A DNA stretch of 64,000 nucleotides from Amoebophrya sp. A120 (taxonomy: Eukaryota > Sar > Dinophyceae > Syndiniales > Amoebophryaceae), in assembly GCA_905178155.1 (NCBI GenBank), contig CAJINV010000003.1:1793557-1857556 (forward strand), read 5' to 3'. Of this stretch, positions 61,301 to 64,000 are shown piece by piece. The stretch's first letter is position 1. Every line of letters starts with the position of its first letter. Under the pieces are notes generated by a model, which did not search any database, had not been told where the DNA came from, and was given only the letters and a program-made list of their open reading frames with translations. The translations under genes were made by a program, and so were the position numbers.

Positions 61301-64000
61301 AATTATGTCGGTATCCCGATTGTTCCTTGCCTTGTGTTCGGCAAGTCTCCGGCAGCGGTCTTGTTGCGGGGTGTCTTCCCTTGTATCCATGCAGTGGTCA
61401 GTCGCTTCTGCAGCAGCGGTATCTGAGGTGGCGTCGAATGAGCATGACGACGCCGCGCTGCGGCAATGACGGCGGCCTTGCTGAGAACAAGCTGCAGCTG
61501 CTCTAGTAGAAGTACTTGCAGCGTTTTCATCATCTACAGAGGTGCTTTCTAAAAAGCGGCGCACGGAAGAAGACAGGTAGAAGCCTCCAGAAACGATGCG
61601 AGGTTTCGAACAAGAAGACGCTTCCATTGGTCGACCGGCGGTCGTGGTCGGTTTTCGTGGTGATCTGGAGTGCTCAGCAGCTTGCAATTGGTCGTCGGGA
61701 ACGTCTTCTAGTGTGAGGGGGTCATGGTCCTGTGTTCCCGGCTGATACGTCACTCTCTCGGGCGCCGTTGCCCGAAGAACAATCTGCCGTCGCGGTGTGC
61801 GGCTTGCACGATCCTGCAGCTCCTGCGATGTTCGCAACAGCTCTGACTCAGATGATTGCGGCAGACGCACCGGCGTGGAAGCGACCGGAGCGGCTTCCAC
61901 AAGGCGGGTCGCGCACGGCGTGCGCTCGTCTGCTTCTGTCACTGCGGTCCACCTTCTAGTGTCCTTTGCAGAGCCGGCCGTGTCAAAGAATGAGCGGCAA
62001 CTCGGCAAAGCACCCGGACTACTTCTCTTTGGCCTCTCCGGATCTTCCTCTGGGCGCAGCGAAGTGGAAGGTGACCCGAGTCCGAACGCATTGTCGTCCA
62101 AAACGATCAATCTGTCGCCGTCCTGCGACCTTGTAGGCTCAAGGCAACGTGTCACGCGGCCTATCGTTGTCTCGCGCAAGTTGCTTAGAAAGGCCTCCTC
62201 GGTCGCAAGCTGCGATGCCAGTTGCACGTTTGCGCTACCCGTCTCCTTCTCCTTCCCCTGCGCAGGCTTAACCGGAGTGCTGCAATTTCTACCTCTTGCA
62301 GTTTGGAGCTGGAGGAGATCAGGTTCTACCACCTGCTGGTCGGTCAATCTCGCGGTGGCCCGCCCCGTCGTTTCAGTCCCTCCGGTACTGGTGCAAATCG
62401 ATGAGGACGCGTGGCTTCGTGTGGTAGACGCGCGCGTGCTAGCGCTCGCACTATACAACGACACGGCGGAACAGCTCGAATTCGAAACGATCGAGTTGCC
62501 GCACACCACCCTTCGAGAAGTGCTCGCTGCAGACGAAACTAGGGAGCTGCTGCTGGGGGAGCTACATACCGGCGCACCGGGCTGCAAATCCACCAGGGTC
62601 TCACCAATACGTAGTGATGCTGTTGCATTGTCAACTACACTGGCGAGGAGCGACGTTCGCGAAATCGAACTCTGCAGCGTGTCCGCGTCGTGCAAAGCGG
62701 GTCGCAGCGTGTTCTCGTCGGCCGCGTTGGACTTTCCTGGCGGCGTGAAGTACCGCAGTCTCTCTTGATGTTGATGCTGATCCGCATGTCCTCGCATCGC
62801 CGTCGTAGTGCCCTCGCTATCGATAACGCCCAGCTTCGCATGCTGACGGTTGCGAGTCGGGGGTGTGATATCGCTGCAGTGTCGATCACCAGTGGCGCTA
62901 TCGCTATGAAGATCAGCATGACGGTGCGCAGAATCCTCAATACCCTTCTTGCCCGCGCTGCTTTTTCCGCCTGAGGAGCTGGCGCTTTTCGATGTGCGAG
63001 AAGCAGAAGTTATTTCAGTCAAGTGGCAAAGCGCTGTGACGGGAGTACTTTTTTCATTTTCAGCCGGACTGACGCTGGCCTCGATCGTGGATTTTTTCTC
63101 ATTGGAGCCACTGTCGCTGTTGACGCTCTTCCGTCGGACGATGGGCCGATCCGAGAGCGCGCCTCGAGTTTGAATCGGCGACAAGATTCGGGATGACGAC
63201 GAAGAGCACCGAAAAACGATGCTGCTTCTTAGAGCAGGGGTCGATGCATCTACAGGCGAGGCAACAGCACTACAGGCGGTCCTGGTCGTACTGGAACTTG
63301 TAGCGTCGCCCTTCAGCGCAGATCTGCATTGGGTTGTGCTAGAGACGCTACTGCCGCTCAGCGGATCGCAAATGACAGGTCGCTGCAATCGTCCGGGGCG
63401 GGGGCTTTCTGCACTCCTCGTGTCTTCTTCGAAATCCCTTCTGGTTTCGCGCTTTTCCACACCATCCTCAAGTTTTGCGAGCGGCTCGTGGGCATGCTGC
63501 GGACGCGGTGAAAAAAACGTTCTCGCAGAAGTACCATCATCGACATCGTCGTGCTGGTGTTGCTTGATGCACGAGCTTTTGCCATGACCCCCAGAGGATG
63601 CAGCAATGATCGTGTCAGGCGAAGTTCCTGGAGAATCAGTCAAAGCAAACGCCGCTTCAGCCCTGCCTTTCGTCGGAGCAGTGCGGAGCTGTAGATTTTC
63701 GCGCAAGGACGCTGGACTGCTCGGTGTCAAGGGTTGCGCGACGACGTGGCTGCTGACCTGCGCGGACAGTGCGGCAGCGGCAGCTCGCTCCTCCCGGAGC
63801 CGACGATTCACAATCGCCTCTATTCGATCGTCGAGACAACTCTCGGCCACCTTCTCGGTCTGGAAATGGTGCTCGTGTGGAGGTGTCCTCCGCCCCGCAC
63901 TACTGCTGCTCGACAAGGCGGTTGCTCTGCTGATATCGTCTTCAACCTGTACTTGGCTGCGCTTCCCCACCACTTTTGCGCCGTGCAAATCTGGTGACGG
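58354..64000 (-). CDS. Very large Ser-rich protein with C-terminal coiled coil, 5' end cut by window edge
   Basis: The frame is already open at the right edge and has no ATG near it, so the N-terminus lies outside. Exon 64000-58684 joins exon 58463-58354 by a 219-nt intron (GCAC|GTAGAG...GAACAG|GTCACG, phase 1). The join extends the coiled coil LRQQLEDQEARHEDELSKLR, RQMHKQRMQDMVQCFLADYG. Most of the first ~1200 residues are Ser/Thr/Arg-rich, with SPxxS/T and RRxS sites typical of disordered, heavily phosphorylated proteins. Around residues 1235-1500 a helical region resembles degenerate EF-hand pairs (HLSRGEWLSLFKQHALGINK, ELNLTADGTWALFQTLVDKT), without intact calcium loops. No membrane segment is evident. 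The protein is probably a scaffold; I do not recognise the family. Confidence 0.75.

Noticed and set aside
61797-62768. 323-codon plus-strand ORF
   Set aside because: It is antisense to the Ser-rich minus-strand gene; Ser/Arg codon runs commonly leave an open antisense frame. No domain is recognised.

Overview
The window looks like nuclear DNA of a gene-dense dinoflagellate-type protist, most plausibly a syndinian parasite such as Amoebophrya. This is inferred from sequence features, not from a database match. About 17 protein genes fit in 64 kb, and every gene I can support reads on the minus strand, as in dinoflagellate unidirectional gene blocks. Proteins are long and rich in Ser/Ala/Gly/Gln low-complexity linkers. 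Most introns are GT-AG and 57-270 nt. Three introns instead look like inserted DNA elements, with terminal inverted repeats and target-site duplications that interrupt reading frames. I found no rRNA, tRNA, CRISPR array or bacterial-type operon.

Layout (all genes minus strand). 1-2828: 3'-truncated unknown protein. 3191-5842: leucine-rich-repeat protein. 6687-9731: sirtuin-fold protein with eroded catalytic motifs and an N-myristoylation signal. 10506-13352: TruD/PUS7 pseudouridine synthase. 13857-15135: an unknown protein and a 68-codon ORF. 15675-21515: 1946-residue unknown protein. 22084-23418: unknown. 24036-27164: mitochondrion-targeted EF-hand/MFS transporter, five exons. 27654-30418: unknown protein split by a 1.1-kb foldback element. 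31245-32465: small multi-exon gene ending in a Lys-rich repeat. 33210-34097: class I methyltransferase resembling the FAM173/ATPSCKMT group. 35444-46283: one very large gene that I assembled from seven exons (3123 codons). Its Cys-containing modules are joined by low-complexity linkers, and two of its introns are short introner-like elements. 47164-49405: EHD-type dynamin-related ATPase, four exons. 50405-50772: uncertain, possibly broken coding segments. 50922-52548: two-exon unknown protein. 53108-54132: an IBR/RING-like zinc protein and a decayed duplicate. 55136-57092: three-exon F-box-like protein. 58354-64000: 5'-truncated Ser-rich protein with a C-terminal coiled coil.

The genes do not form an obvious pathway. 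Recognisable roles are tRNA/RNA modification, protein methylation, endosomal membrane remodelling, mitochondrial transport and ubiquitin adaptors, which is an ordinary housekeeping mixture. The notable content is the intron biology. Two elements, of 126 and 465 bp, share TATC...GATA ends, 5-bp GGG-starting target duplications and an internal TTTGTCATG motif. A third, unrelated foldback element of about 1.14 kb has an 8-bp duplication. Removing each element with one duplication copy rejoins coding sequence in frame. Coordinates of exons come from reading frames plus splice consensus, and were not checked by RNA data.
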